Source of the DNA: Mycobacterium sp. 236(2023)
Lineage (GTDB): Bacteria > Actinomycetota > Actinomycetes > Mycobacteriales > Mycobacteriaceae
Assembly (NCBI RefSeq): GCF_029623955.1
Contig: NZ_JARSBP010000007.1
Span: 186,001 to 250,000, forward strand
Direction of reading: 5' to 3'
DNA: 64,000 nucleotides
Below the pieces are notes generated by a model. That model did not search any database and was not told where the DNA came from. It was given only the letters and a program-made list of their open reading frames with translations. This document shows positions 26,028 through 34,884 of this stretch, one piece after another. Numbering within the stretch: the stretch's first letter is position 1; the number at the start of each line of letters is the position of its first letter. The position numbers and the translations under genes are program-made.

Positions 26028-27521
26028 CTACCACTGGACGTGCACATTCTTGGTGCGCAGGTATTCGTCGAGACCCGCTCGGCTGCCTTCGACTCCGTAC
26101 CCGCTGGCCTTCCACCCTCCGAATGGAGCCTCTGCGGGAAGCGACGACATCCCGTTGATTGATACGTTGCCCGCATCGAGGGCGTCGGCGACGCGGTGGG
26201 CGCGCCCGAGGTCGGAGGTCCAGACATAGCCGGCCAGCCCGTAGCGGGTGCCATTGGCGATCCGCACGGCGTCATCCTCGCCGTCGAACGGGATGATGCT
26301 CAGCACAGGCCCGAAGATCTCCTCTTGTGCCAGTGGACTCATCGGATCGACATCGGCGAATACGGTCGGTTCGAGATAGCTGCCGGCATCGAATCCTTGT
26401 GCAGGTGCCCCGCCGTAGACCAGTCGGCCGTCCCCACGTTCCCGCGCGGCGGTGATGACCGAAAGGATGCGATCTCTGGCGGCGGCGTTGACGACCGGAC
26501 CCATATTCGTGTTCGGCTCAAAAGGGTTGCCCAGCCGCAGTTTTGCTGCGGCAGCGACCACACCGTCGACGACATCGTCATAGATCGGGCGCTCAACGAG
26601 CAACCGCGTCGGCAGGAAACACCCCTGACCGCTGTTCTGCGCGGTCCCCAGGATTGCCGCGACTTTGGCAGTCCGATCGACGTCGACGTCGGCAAACACC
26701 AGCGAGGCGGACTTGCCACCCAGCTCCAGAATCGTCGGCACGTGGCGGGCGGCAGCCGCCTCGGCGACTGCCCGGCCCCCGGTCGAGCCTCCGGTGAAGG
26801 AGATCAGACCGATGCTGTCGTGGGCGCATAGCGCGGAGCCGACTTCGGCGCCGCCGGCGACGACGTTGAGTAGTCCCGCGGGCAACCCCGCAGCTGATGC
26901 CAGTGCCCCAAAGGCCAAGCTCGAAAACGGTGCCACCTCAGATGGTTTGAGGACCACCGCGTTTCCTGCCGCCAGCGCCGGGGCGGCCTTGAGTGCCAGG
27001 GCCATGACGGGGCCGTTCCAGGGAATGATTGCGGCGACGACACCGTAGGGGACGCGGCGGGTGTAGTCGAGCACTCTGCCCGGATGTCCGACGGTGGGGG
27101 CCAGCCCTTCGATCTTGTCGGCGTAGCCGGCGTAATGGCTGAACCATTCGGCCGCGGCTTGCACTCCGGCCCGCGACGCCTTGAGCGGCATCCCCATCTC
27201 CACCGAGACCAGCGCCGCCAGCAGATCGGTAGATTCGGTGATCGCCGACGCGACGGCGATCAGCGCGTCACGCCGGGCAGCGGGGCGCGCAGCCGCCCAG
27301 GCCGGTTGCGCCGACGCGGCTGTATCGACAGCAAGTTCGACGTCGGATGCGCCCGCCAATGTCCATGTACGGAGCACGTCACCGTTGGCGGGGTCGATGT
27401 GGGTGCACGCAGCACCGGATCCTGCCACGGGCTGGCCGTTGACCAGGACCGAGCCCGAGGGGAGTGCGGCGATCGCCGCCTGTCGCAGATCAGTGCTGGA
27501 TTCTTTCGTCATCGTGCTCAC
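26028..27521 (-). CDS. Aldehyde dehydrogenase (NAD(P)-dependent)
   Basis: A 497-residue aldehyde dehydrogenase of usual length. The general-base Glu is in ILELGGKSASLV, the catalytic Cys in QNSGQGCFLPTRLLV, and the cofactor region reads AIIPWNGPVMALALKAAPALAAGNAVVLKPSEVAP with FTGGSTGGR. It converts an aldehyde to a carboxylic acid. The GTG start overlaps the upstream stop as GTGA. In an operon with an acyl-CoA ligase it could supply the acid that the ligase activates, after P450 or dehydrogenase oxidation of a side-chain alcohol. A second ALDH is at 39163-40647. Confidence 0.94.
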   Translation of the reverse strand: MSTMTKESSTDLRQAAIAALPSGSVLVNGQPVAGSGAACTHIDPANGDVLRTWTLAGASDVELAVDTAASAQPAWAAARPAARRDALIAVASAITESTDLLAALVSVEMGMPLKASRAGVQAAAEWFSHYAGYADKIEGLAPTVGHPGRVLDYTRRVPYGVVAAIIPWNGPVMALALKAAPALAAGNAVVLKPSEVAPFSSLAFGALASAAGLPAGLLNVVAGGAEVGSALCAHDSIGLISFTGGSTGGRAVAEAAAARHVPTILELGGKSASLVFADVDVDRTAKVAAILGTAQNSGQGCFLPTRLLVERPIYDDVVDGVVAAAAKLRLGNPFEPNTNMGPVVNAAARDRILSVITAARERGDGRLVYGGAPAQGFDAGSYLEPTVFADVDPMSPLAQEEIFGPVLSIIPFDGEDDAVRIANGTRYGLAGYVWTSDLGRAHRVADALDAGNVSINGMSSLPAEAPFGGWKASGYGVEGSRAGLDEYLRTKNVHVQW

Positions 27522-28645
27522 AGCCCAAGCTCCTGAAGAATTCGTTCACGGTGGTACACGGGGTCGCCGAACAGCACTCGCGTGCTCTTTGCTCGCCGGA
27601 AGTACAGGTGGGCAGGATGTTCCCAGGTGAAACCGATGCCGCCGTGGACCTGAATGTTCTCTGCCGCTACCTGGCAATACGCGTCCGAGCAATACGCCTT
27701 GGCGAGGCTCGCCAGCAGCGCTGATTCCGCTGATCCTTCCTCGATAGCAAGGGCGGCGGCATGCACGGCTGAGGTCCCCGATTCGACGCCCATCAACATG
27801 TCGGCGCACTTGTGCTTGATTGCCTGGAAGGATCCGATCGGCCGCCCGAATTGCTCGCGCACCTTGGCGTAGTCGACGCTCATCTCCATCGCCCGGCGTG
27901 CTCCGCCGACCTGTTCGGCGGCGATACCGACCAATCCGGCGGTCAGCGCGCGCTTGGCATAGTCGTGGCCCCGGCCGGCCTCACCGACCAGTTGCGCGGG
28001 GGCGTCGTCGAAGTGTACGTGCGCCTGGCCGCGCGTCAGGTCGAGAGTGTCTAACGTTTCGATCGTTACGCCGGTGCCGCTGGCCGGGACCCTGAACAGG
28101 CTCCAACCGCCGTCGGTCTCTGCGAGTACGAGAAGGACGTCGGCCACGGCGGCGTCGATCACGAACTGGCGTACGCCGGTCAGCGCCCACCCGTCGCCGA
28201 GATGCCGGGCCCGAACGCCGTCGGCGTCGTCCTGCGTGGCCTCGAGGTGACCGTGTTTGTCGGTGAAGGCGACGGCGACCAGCAGTGACCCTTCGGCGAT
28301 GGCCGACAGCATTTCCCCGCCGTTTACGGCATCCTCGCTGGCCACGAGCGCCTCCACCGCGATGACCGCGGTGGACAGAAATGGTGCGCACACCAGGGCG
28401 CGGCCCAGCTCCTCCATCACCAGCGCCGCGAAGCCGAATCCGAAGCCGGCGCCGCCGAACTCTTCCGGCACGAGTATGGCCGGAAGGCCGAGTTGATCGG
28501 ACATCGCCTGCCAAAGTGCGCGATCGAAGGCCGGACTGGATTCCATCGTCGCCCGCACAACTTCTTCGGGCGAGTTCTTCTCGAAGAACCGGCGCGCGGT
28601 GCTGCGCAGCTCATCGTGCTCGTCAGTGGAAATGGTGCACCTCAA
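27518..28645 (-). CDS. Acyl-CoA dehydrogenase, divergent C terminus
   Basis: A 375-residue acyl-CoA dehydrogenase homologue. The N-terminal helical domain (LPAILVPEEFGGAGFGFGF) and the C-terminal domain (YAKVREQFGRPIGSFQAIKHKCADM, then VHGGIGFTWEHPAHLYFRRAK) are clear. The middle FSEPxAGSD motif and the catalytic Glu are missing, typical of beta-type partner subunits. The start is odd: the only conventional codon after the previous stop is a TTG at 28645 placed directly after AGG, while an ATT four codons later has GAGG six bases upstream. It probably pairs with the dehydrogenase at 24787-26013. Confidence 0.87.
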   Translation of the reverse strand: MRCTISTDEHDELRSTARRFFEKNSPEEVVRATMESSPAFDRALWQAMSDQLGLPAILVPEEFGGAGFGFGFAALVMEELGRALVCAPFLSTAVIAVEALVASEDAVNGGEMLSAIAEGSLLVAVAFTDKHGHLEATQDDADGVRARHLGDGWALTGVRQFVIDAAVADVLLVLAETDGGWSLFRVPASGTGVTIETLDTLDLTRGQAHVHFDDAPAQLVGEAGRGHDYAKRALTAGLVGIAAEQVGGARRAMEMSVDYAKVREQFGRPIGSFQAIKHKCADMLMGVESGTSAVHAAALAIEEGSAESALLASLAKAYCSDAYCQVAAENIQVHGGIGFTWEHPAHLYFRRAKSTRVLFGDPVYHRERILQELGL

Positions 28646-28651
28646 CCTCGC

Positions 28652-30265
28652 TCAATCATTTGCCGGAACATGCTGTCCAGTGCCCGATACCCCGGGAAGT
28701 TGTCGCCGCTGATCACCGTCGGGGGTCGCGAGTTCGCGGGCCATAGCGGCGACGGCGGGCCGGTCGACCTTGCCGTTGGGCACTCGGGGAAGGCGCTCGA
28801 CGCAGAAGAGCTGCCGTGGCCGCTTGTAAGGGGCCAGGCGGTCGGCGACCCGGGCCAGCAGTGCGGCCGAATCGACTTGGCTTTCCACGACGGCCACCGG
28901 AACCTCCCCCAGCCGCGTGTCCGCTATTCCGAGAACGACTGCCTCACGAACACTTTCCTCCTCGATGAGCGCCGCCTCGATCTCCTCGGGGACGATGTTG
29001 AAGCCGCCGCAGATGATGATGTTCTTAAGGCGTCCGGTGATGTACAGATAGCCGTCGGAGTCGAGGCGGCCCTGATCACCGGTCCGCAGCCACCCGTCGA
29101 CGTCCACGGGGGAACTATCGCTGGACCCCAGGTACCCCGATGTCGTCGATTTGGTACGCACCCACAGCTCTCCTACCGAGCCGCCGTCGGCGACGTCGGT
29201 GCCGGACGAATCGACGATGCGTAATTCCACCCCGGGCAACGGCTTTCCGACCGATCCGGGCCGGCGTCGTCCGCTGAGCACATCTTTGACGCTCTCGATG
29301 GCGATGCCGCCGAACGCCTCGGTCTGACCATAGGCTTGCAGCACTGGCACGTCGAAGCGGCTCTCGAACTCCTCACGCAGCGCCGCAGGCAGCGGCGCGG
29401 TCCCCGAGGACACGTAGCGGACCCCGCCGAGGCGCTCGCCCGGGGGCAGCGCGTCGAGCAGGATGCGCATCATCGCCGGGTTAATGGTCAGGTTGTCGAT
29501 ACCGTGCCGCTCGATGAGCCGCTGGGCGGTGACGCCGTCGAATTTCCGCAGCAGCGCGACCGAACGCCCGACATACAGCGCGAACAGCAGGCGCACCACT
29601 CCGGCCGTGTGCGATAACGGATTGGCGATCAGGTTGGGCGGTTTGGGTGATTCCGGAAGCCCCGATGGGCGGGTGTCGGTGCGGAACGCCGACACAGTGG
29701 AGCGCAGGTTCGCCCAGGCGCCATCGTGTGAGAGCGCGACGCCTTTGGGTTTGCCTGTCGAGCCCGAAGTCAGCAATACCAGGGCGATGCTCGTTCCTGC
29801 GATGTCCGCCGGCGCCGTGAAGGCGCCCGCCTCTCTGGATCCCCGGCGCCGACCGGTAGAGAATCGCGCAGAAGCGACGACGGGTAGTCCCGCGGCCCCC
29901 GCGGCGCTGTCGCGCGGGTCGGCGATGACCGCTTCGGCGCGCATTGACGCCGCCACACTGACGATGTCAGACGCGGGAGCCGACGGGTGCACGGCGATGA
30001 CACCGCCGCCGAGCAACCACACTCCGAAAGCGGCAGCAACGAAACGTTCGTCGTTGCCGACCCGCACGACAACCAGGTCGCCCCGGGACACGCCGTGCAC
30101 ATGCAGTTGGTCGCGCAACCGGACGGCTTCGTCAGCGATCCTGCCATAAGACCACGGGCCGTCATCTTCGACGTAGAGAAACTCGTGCTCGGGAGCCTCC
30201 TCAACGCGCCACTGCAGGAGCTTGGCCAGTGATCCATCGGGTGTCCACTCGCCTAGCGGGCCCAC
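28652..30265 (-). CDS. Acyl-CoA synthetase (AMP-binding enzyme)
   Basis: A 537-residue ANL-superfamily ligase. Core motifs are readable in order: LLTSGSTGKPKGVALSH (P-loop), AYGQTEAFGG, GELWVRTKSTTSGYLG, WLRTGDQGRLDSDGYLYITGR and the C-terminal catalytic Lys in PNGKVDRP. It activates a carboxylate to acyl-AMP and then the CoA thioester. The GTG start at 30265 overlaps the dehydratase gene upstream by 13 bases, so expression is coupled. In this cluster it probably activates an imported or oxidised side-chain acid; the preferred acid cannot be read from the sequence. Confidence 0.93.
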   Translation of the reverse strand: MGPLGEWTPDGSLAKLLQWRVEEAPEHEFLYVEDDGPWSYGRIADEAVRLRDQLHVHGVSRGDLVVVRVGNDERFVAAAFGVWLLGGGVIAVHPSAPASDIVSVAASMRAEAVIADPRDSAAGAAGLPVVASARFSTGRRRGSREAGAFTAPADIAGTSIALVLLTSGSTGKPKGVALSHDGAWANLRSTVSAFRTDTRPSGLPESPKPPNLIANPLSHTAGVVRLLFALYVGRSVALLRKFDGVTAQRLIERHGIDNLTINPAMMRILLDALPPGERLGGVRYVSSGTAPLPAALREEFESRFDVPVLQAYGQTEAFGGIAIESVKDVLSGRRRPGSVGKPLPGVELRIVDSSGTDVADGGSVGELWVRTKSTTSGYLGSSDSSPVDVDGWLRTGDQGRLDSDGYLYITGRLKNIIICGGFNIVPEEIEAALIEEESVREAVVLGIADTRLGEVPVAVVESQVDSAALLARVADRLAPYKRPRQLFCVERLPRVPNGKVDRPAVAAMARELATPDGDQRRQLPGVSGTGQHVPAND

Positions 30266-31524
30266 GGCCCCTCCTCGGGCACAGGCATTCCCGGCAGCAG
30301 GCCGTGGTCGGCGGGCGCCGTCGGATATTCGGGAAGACCGTGTTCACGAGAAGGAAGACGCACGTGCACCGACCCGTAGGCAGTGCGGTCACCGAATTGG
30401 TTGTGGCATTCCAGCGTGCACACCACCTCCGGGTTTGTCGAGGACTGCGTGATGTCGGTGACCTTCCCGGTGATCTTGGTCAGATCGCCGAGCGTGTTGA
30501 ACCCGGTCACCCGATCATCTACCGCGACGATGAGGGCATCGTCGCCCATCCAGTCGGTGACCGCGTGCATCAACCATGCGTTGCGCAGCATTCCGTAGTC
30601 GTAGGCGCGACGGGCACCGACTGAGCGCGCGTAGTCGTCGTCCCAGTGCACTCGCATGGCCGAGTCCCACGCACCGAATTCGTTGCGGGAGTAGAAGCCA
30701 CCCATCCGCTGCCGGTTGCGCCAGTTCAATCTGTACGGATAGATCTCGTGGCGGCCGTTCCCCTGCAGCCACGCAATGACGTCACCGGTCACCATCGGTC
30801 CCCGATAGCGTGGTGTGAACGAGTCGCCGATCGCTACGTCCTCGACGTAGCGCTTCTCCGCGCCGCGGACAGTCTCCTGCGCGTAGTGTGCGTCGACGAC
30901 GGCCAGCTCTTCGTCGCTGTACTGGTGCTGTTCCATCGGCTTACTCTCGGTGTTGCGTTTGGCCGCCGCCTCTCGTTCGGTGTGAACGAAGTCGGCATCC
31001 CAGATGGCGATCAGCTCGCCAGCATCGTTCCAGTACACCCGACGGCGCACCGACACCGCCGAACGTCCGCCGAATCGAGACCGCTCCTTCTCCTTGATGT
31101 CGACATAGAAGCGGCGTACCCAGATCCGGTCGCCCTCGCGGATGGGCTGAAAGTAGCGGATGTGGTCACCGGCCCAGAACATGTGCACACCGGAGAGGGC
31201 GCCCTTGCCCGCGGCCCGCATCTCCGGCGACGTCGTGACCTTCGGTGTCAAGCCCGCGCCCTCCAGAAACCCTGGCGGAGCCACGATCCCACCCCAGCGG
31301 GTATTTTCGGCGTAGGTCGGATCGCACCACAACGGATTGTCGTCACCAAAGCCGTTCGCGTAGTGGCGAATACCGTCGCGGGTGGCGACCTCGTTCCATG
31401 TCGTCCACCGGTTGTAGGGCCAGTCGACACCGATCTTGCCGCGGAACGCCTGCAGACCCGCCGCCGTCAGTTTGCCGAACTCCGACTCCCCGGAACTCGT
31501 CTCCGGCTCACTTGTAGTGGTCAT
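30253..31524 (-). CDS. Two-domain MaoC/FAS1-like hydratase
   Basis: A 423-residue protein with two hotdog regions. The N-terminal part (about 25-185) has WNEVATRDGIRHYANGFGDDNPLWCDPTYAENTRWGGIVAPPGF, the D-x4-H-like dehydratase region with Trp/Cys substitutions. The C-terminal part (about 220-400) has FTPRYRGPMVTGDVIAW and VGARRAYDYGMLRNAWLMHAVTDWMGDDALI. Double-hotdog proteins of this type hydrate bulky 2-enoyl-CoAs. It starts the long minus-strand catabolic operon, divergent from another MaoC gene at 31655. Because the D-x4-H residues are not clearly both present, the catalytic half is uncertain. Confidence 0.82.
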   Translation of the reverse strand: MTTTSEPETSSGESEFGKLTAAGLQAFRGKIGVDWPYNRWTTWNEVATRDGIRHYANGFGDDNPLWCDPTYAENTRWGGIVAPPGFLEGAGLTPKVTTSPEMRAAGKGALSGVHMFWAGDHIRYFQPIREGDRIWVRRFYVDIKEKERSRFGGRSAVSVRRRVYWNDAGELIAIWDADFVHTEREAAAKRNTESKPMEQHQYSDEELAVVDAHYAQETVRGAEKRYVEDVAIGDSFTPRYRGPMVTGDVIAWLQGNGRHEIYPYRLNWRNRQRMGGFYSRNEFGAWDSAMRVHWDDDYARSVGARRAYDYGMLRNAWLMHAVTDWMGDDALIVAVDDRVTGFNTLGDLTKITGKVTDITQSSTNPEVVCTLECHNQFGDRTAYGSVHVRLPSREHGLPEYPTAPADHGLLPGMPVPEEGPWAR

Positions 31525-31540
31525 GCCCCAGCCTTCCGCG

Positions 31541-31575
31541 CGATAACTAGATCAATGTTACATCGATTTGTATCC
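31541..31575. promoter_or_regulatory. Divergent promoter with CGAT-AAC half-sites
   Basis: Between the two divergent hydratase genes the plus strand reads CGATAACTAG at 31541 and GTTACATCGATTTG from 31557. CGATAAC and the reverse complement CGATGTAAC form an imperfect inverted pair. The minus-strand AAATCGATG also matches the first part of the 26-bp element at 41530. It probably contains overlapping promoters and an operator for both operons. Confidence 0.45.
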
Positions 31576-31654
31576 TATCGACGACACCCCTGTCATCTAT
31601 CTGGAAAGGAGAGTGCGCCGCGCACTTGACGGTCAGGCGCACGAATACGACGTC

Positions 31655-32116
31655 ATGCAAGCGAAATACCTCGAGGACCTCGCCGTCGGCGACACGTTCA
31701 CCGGACCCGCCCGCACTATCACTGAAACCGATGTCGTCGGCTTCGCAGGACTCAGCGGAGACTTCAATCCCATCCACACCGATGTCGAGTTCGCTGCGGA
31801 CACCCCCTATGGGCAGCGTGTCGTCTACGGACTTCTCGTGCTGTCAATGATGACCGGCCAACTGGATCGCACCGGTCTGTTCAGCGGCAGTGCGATCGCC
31901 ATGCTCGGCATCCGGGACTGGACATTCGTCGCGCCAGTCTTCATCGGCGACACCGTCAGCTTCCGCCTCACCATCACCGAGGTGCGGCGCACGAGCCGGG
32001 GTGACCGTGGGGTGGTTGGCCGGCATTTCGAAATCCTCAATCAGCGTGGCGAAGTGGTGCAGCGCGGTCATATCGACGTGATGGTGCGCGCCGCGAGCGC
32101 TCAGGTCGGCTTGTGA
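31655..32116 (+). CDS. MaoC-type (R)-hydratase
   Basis: A single-hotdog hydratase of about 153 residues from the ATG at 31655, which gives the typical start MQAKYLEDLAVGD; the frame is open from 31568, and a GTG at 31611 sits too close to AAGGAGA. The catalytic motif is intact: FAGLSGDFNPIHTDVEFA, with Asp and His of the D-x4-H dyad. It should hydrate trans-2-enoyl-CoA to 3-hydroxyacyl-CoA. The thiolase gene follows with a GTGA overlap, so hydration and thiolysis of the same intermediate is plausible. It is divergent from the two-domain hydratase. Confidence 0.9.
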   Translation: MQAKYLEDLAVGDTFTGPARTITETDVVGFAGLSGDFNPIHTDVEFAADTPYGQRVVYGLLVLSMMTGQLDRTGLFSGSAIAMLGIRDWTFVAPVFIGDTVSFRLTITEVRRTSRGDRGVVGRHFEILNQRGEVVQRGHIDVMVRAASAQVGL

Positions 32117-33306
32117 GGCGCGCCGCGATCGTGGCTCCGGTCCGCACGCCAGTCGGAGCCTTCGGTGGCGCGCTGCGGCCACTACCGGCTACCGCGCTGA
32201 TAGCCACGGCGATCAAGGCGACCGTGGCACGCTCGGGCGTCGATCCGGCGCGCATCGACGACGTCGTCATCGCGCAGTCCTACGCCAACTCGGAAGCACC
32301 GTGCATAGGCCGGTGGGCGGCCTTGGACGCTGGACTGCCCGTCGACACGCCGGGCCTGCAGATCGACAGACGGTGCGGCAGCGGGCTGCAGGCCGTCCTC
32401 ACCGCCGCCATGATGGTGCAGACCGGCGCTGCGGATGTGGTGGTGGCGGGCGGCGTCGAAAGCATGAGCAACATCGAGCATTACTCCACCGACATGCGGT
32501 GGGGTAAGCGCGCAGGGCCTGCCGTGCTGCACGACCGGCTCGATCGCGGCCGCGAACGGTCCCAGCCAGAATGGCGTTTCGGCCGCATCTCCGGCATGGT
32601 CGAAACTGCCGAGAACCTGGCGCAACGCTACGGCATTAGCCGCAATCGTTCCGACGAGTTCGCCGTTCGCAGCCACCGGCGCGCCATAACAGCTTGGGAG
32701 AATGGTCATTTCGATGAAGAAGTGGTCTCTGTTGAGGTGCTAGACCGTAAGGGGTCGACGACGTTATCGCGTGATGAGGGCATCCGTCCGGGCACCACTG
32801 TGGAGACCCTCGCGGGTCTGCGCACTTTGCTTGCCGACGGCACGGTGACAGCAGGCAACTCCAGTCAGCAGAACGACGCAGCAGCCAGCTGCCTAGTCGT
32901 CGCCGAAGACATCCTTACCGACCTCGACGCCTCCCCTCTTGGATACCTCGTCGACTGGGCCGCCGTGGGTTGCGAGCCGGCGACGATGGGCCTGGGTCCT
33001 GTGGGAGCGGTCGCTAAGCTGTTCAGCCGCACCGGGTTGGGCTGGAATGACGTTGCCCTTGTCGAAATCAACGAAGCCTTCGCCGCACAGGTCCTCGCGG
33101 TTTTCGAGGAATGGCAGTGGTTCGATGAAGACCGAGTCAACGTCAACGGATCGGGGATTTCCCTCGGACACCCGATCGGGGCGACTGGCGTTCGAATGCT
33201 AACCACCATGCTGCACGAGTTACGCCGCCGCGGCGGCGGACTCGGTTTGGAAACGATGTGCATTGGCGGCGGCCAAGGGCTCGCCGCGATTTTTGAAGGC
33301 GCCTAA
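32113..33306 (+). CDS. Thiolase (acetyl-CoA acyltransferase)
   Basis: A 397-residue thiolase. The nucleophilic Cys is about residue 88 in IDRRCGSGLQAV, the His of the third loop is in SGISLGHPIGATGVR, the second Cys in MCIGGGQGLAAI, and EINEAFAAQ is present. All four catalytic regions are intact, so it should cleave 3-ketoacyl-CoA with CoA, releasing acetyl- or propionyl-CoA. GTG start, overlapping the hydratase stop (GTGA). The gene ends three bases before the convergent SDR gene, leaving no room for a separate terminator. A second thiolase lies at 41874-43019. Confidence 0.94.
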   Translation: MRRAAIVAPVRTPVGAFGGALRPLPATALIATAIKATVARSGVDPARIDDVVIAQSYANSEAPCIGRWAALDAGLPVDTPGLQIDRRCGSGLQAVLTAAMMVQTGAADVVVAGGVESMSNIEHYSTDMRWGKRAGPAVLHDRLDRGRERSQPEWRFGRISGMVETAENLAQRYGISRNRSDEFAVRSHRRAITAWENGHFDEEVVSVEVLDRKGSTTLSRDEGIRPGTTVETLAGLRTLLADGTVTAGNSSQQNDAAASCLVVAEDILTDLDASPLGYLVDWAAVGCEPATMGLGPVGAVAKLFSRTGLGWNDVALVEINEAFAAQVLAVFEEWQWFDEDRVNVNGSGISLGHPIGATGVRMLTTMLHELRRRGGGLGLETMCIGGGQGLAAIFEGA

Positions 33307-33309
33307 GCG

Positions 33310-34194
33310 CTACCAGCGCGCGGTCATCCCGGCATCGACCGGGATGGCCGCGCCAGTGATGAACTGGCCGGCATCGGAAACCAGGAACGCGACTAGGTCG
33401 CTGACGACCTCCGGCTGAATCCACGGCACCGGCAAGACGTTTAGCGTTTGGGCGACCCGCTCAAACGCCTCCTGGGTCCTGGGCCGGTCTGGATTCGGGA
33501 GGAATAGTTCGCGGGTCGCGTCGTTGTCGACCATGCCGGTGTCGACCGTGGTGGGATGGATGGTGTTCACGCGGATGCGTTCCGCGCCGTGCTCTAAGGC
33601 CAGGACCCGCATCAGGCCGACGAGTCCGTGTTTGGCCGCTCCGTAGTGCGCCGCATTCGCAATGCCTCGCAACCCGGCGACCGAACTGGTGAAGATGATT
33701 GACCCGCCGCTACCCGATCGCTGGAGGTGGCCGATACAGGCTCGGTAGGTCCGCCACACCCCCGTCAGATTGACGTCGATCATCTCCGTCCACTGATCGT
33801 CGGTCATCACCGATCCCTTGGCGTACGAGGCGATGCCGGCATTGGCCACGACAATGTCGAGTCGCCCCAACCTCTCGACGGCCGCGTCCACCGCCGAAGT
33901 CAGACCCGCTAGGTCGCGCACATCGGCGACCGCGGTGACGGCGCGTCGACCGGCTGCTTCGACGAGCGCCGCAGTGTCGGCGAGATCGCGCGGCGTCGGC
34001 ATGGGGTAGGCGACCGTCTCCAGGTCGGCGCACGCGTCGATGAGGACGATGTCGGCACCCTCGGCGGCCAATCGGACCGCGTGACTACGACCCTGCCCGC
34101 GGGCGGCGCCGGTGATGAGCGCGACGCGGCCGGCGAGACTTCCGTCCGAGCGGTTTGTAGGGACATCGGCAGGCATCGAAGAGACAGGGCTCAT
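33310..34194 (-). CDS. SDR oxidoreductase, mycofactocin-coupled type
   Basis: A 294-residue SDR. The N-terminal cofactor motif reads TGAARGQGRSHAVRLAAEGADIVLIDACA and is followed by an insert, YPMPTPRDLADTAALVEAAGRRAV, that marks the mycofactocin-associated SDR subfamily. The catalytic Ser is in FTSSVAG and Tyr/Lys in YGAAKHG. Members keep a tightly bound NAD and hand electrons to the peptide-derived cofactor mycofactocin (family knowledge), usually oxidising alcohols. It is convergent with the thiolase and divergent from the PPOX gene. Its substrate is probably a secondary alcohol of the same pathway; this is inference. A similar enzyme is at 40660. Confidence 0.92.
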   Translation of the reverse strand: MSPVSSMPADVPTNRSDGSLAGRVALITGAARGQGRSHAVRLAAEGADIVLIDACADLETVAYPMPTPRDLADTAALVEAAGRRAVTAVADVRDLAGLTSAVDAAVERLGRLDIVVANAGIASYAKGSVMTDDQWTEMIDVNLTGVWRTYRACIGHLQRSGSGGSIIFTSSVAGLRGIANAAHYGAAKHGLVGLMRVLALEHGAERIRVNTIHPTTVDTGMVDNDATRELFLPNPDRPRTQEAFERVAQTLNVLPVPWIQPEVVSDLVAFLVSDAGQFITGAAIPVDAGMTARW

Positions 34195-34203
34195 GGCGAC
34201 GAT

Positions 34204-34218
34204 GGTAGTGGAACTACC
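34204..34218. promoter_or_regulatory. Palindrome in front of the SDR gene
   Basis: GGTAGT at 34204-34209 and ACTACC at 34213-34218 form perfect 6-bp arms around three bases, ten bases upstream of the SDR start. It is a candidate operator or leader hairpin. Confidence 0.4.
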
Positions 34219-34309
34219 GAATTAATCAACATAATATTCATCTATTTATATACGCACGTCGTGCCGCTGCCGATGTCGGATTGCATCGACCCCCGCGCAC
34301 TGCATCCTC

Positions 34310-34328
34310 TTTAACGCTATATGTTAAA
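34310..34328 (+). promoter_or_regulatory. Palindromic operator candidate before the PPOX gene
   Basis: TTTAAC at 34310-34315 and GTTAAA at 34323-34328 are perfect arms separated by GCTATAT. The site is about 47 bases upstream of the GTG chosen for the PPOX gene, a normal place for an operator over a -10 region. TetR-type binding is possible. Confidence 0.45.
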
Positions 34329-34374
34329 ACGTATTGATGAGAGTCGCTGGGGTAACCACAGGGAGGTGAGCAAC

Positions 34375-34824
34375 GTGGGCGTCGCGCTGTCCGAAGACGA
34401 GGTCTGGGCCCTCCTCGAAGAATCTCTAACCGGAATACTCACAACGGTGAGCCCGGACGGCTTTGCGGTGCCACTGCCCGTCTGGTTCGTCGCCCTCGAC
34501 CGCAAGATCTATCTCCGCACTGCTCGCACGAGCGCTAAGTGCCGGCGAATCTTGCGCGACAACCGCGTTGGGTTCCTGGTTGAGTCAGGTGAGCGGTGGG
34601 CAGAGCTGAGGGCAGTTTCGATGAGGGCGCTCGCGACGATCGTTGCTGACGATCTACTGGCGGCCCGGGTCATGGCGGCGCGCGCTGTTAAGTATCGCGG
34701 CCGAGGCCTCGGCGACGACGCGCCCCCGGCCACGATGCGCCATTACTCCCGCACGTCGGCAGTCATCTGCCTGACACCGGTCGTATCCCCGATCTCGTGG
34801 GATAACAGCCGGATCCGGCGATGA
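34375..34824 (+). CDS. PPOX-fold (pyridoxamine phosphate oxidase-like) protein
   Basis: A protein of about 149 residues from the GTG at 34375, which has a strong GGGAGGTGAG ribosome site; the frame is open from an ATG at 34321, which overlaps the palindrome and is not favoured. The split-barrel FMN/F420 fold is suggested by GILTTVSPDGFAVPLPVWFVALDRKIYLRTARTSAKCRRILRDNRVGFLVE. Mycobacterial relatives bind F420 or FMN and reduce varied substrates or act as flavin chaperones. It is followed after 60 bases by a SnoaL-like gene. Function in the pathway is not known. Confidence 0.8.
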   Translation: MGVALSEDEVWALLEESLTGILTTVSPDGFAVPLPVWFVALDRKIYLRTARTSAKCRRILRDNRVGFLVESGERWAELRAVSMRALATIVADDLLAARVMAARAVKYRGRGLGDDAPPATMRHYSRTSAVICLTPVVSPISWDNSRIRR

Positions 34825-34884
34825 GACGTCGATGACCGAAAAACCTGTAAGTCAGGATGTTCACGAAACAACGAAAGGCGACTG

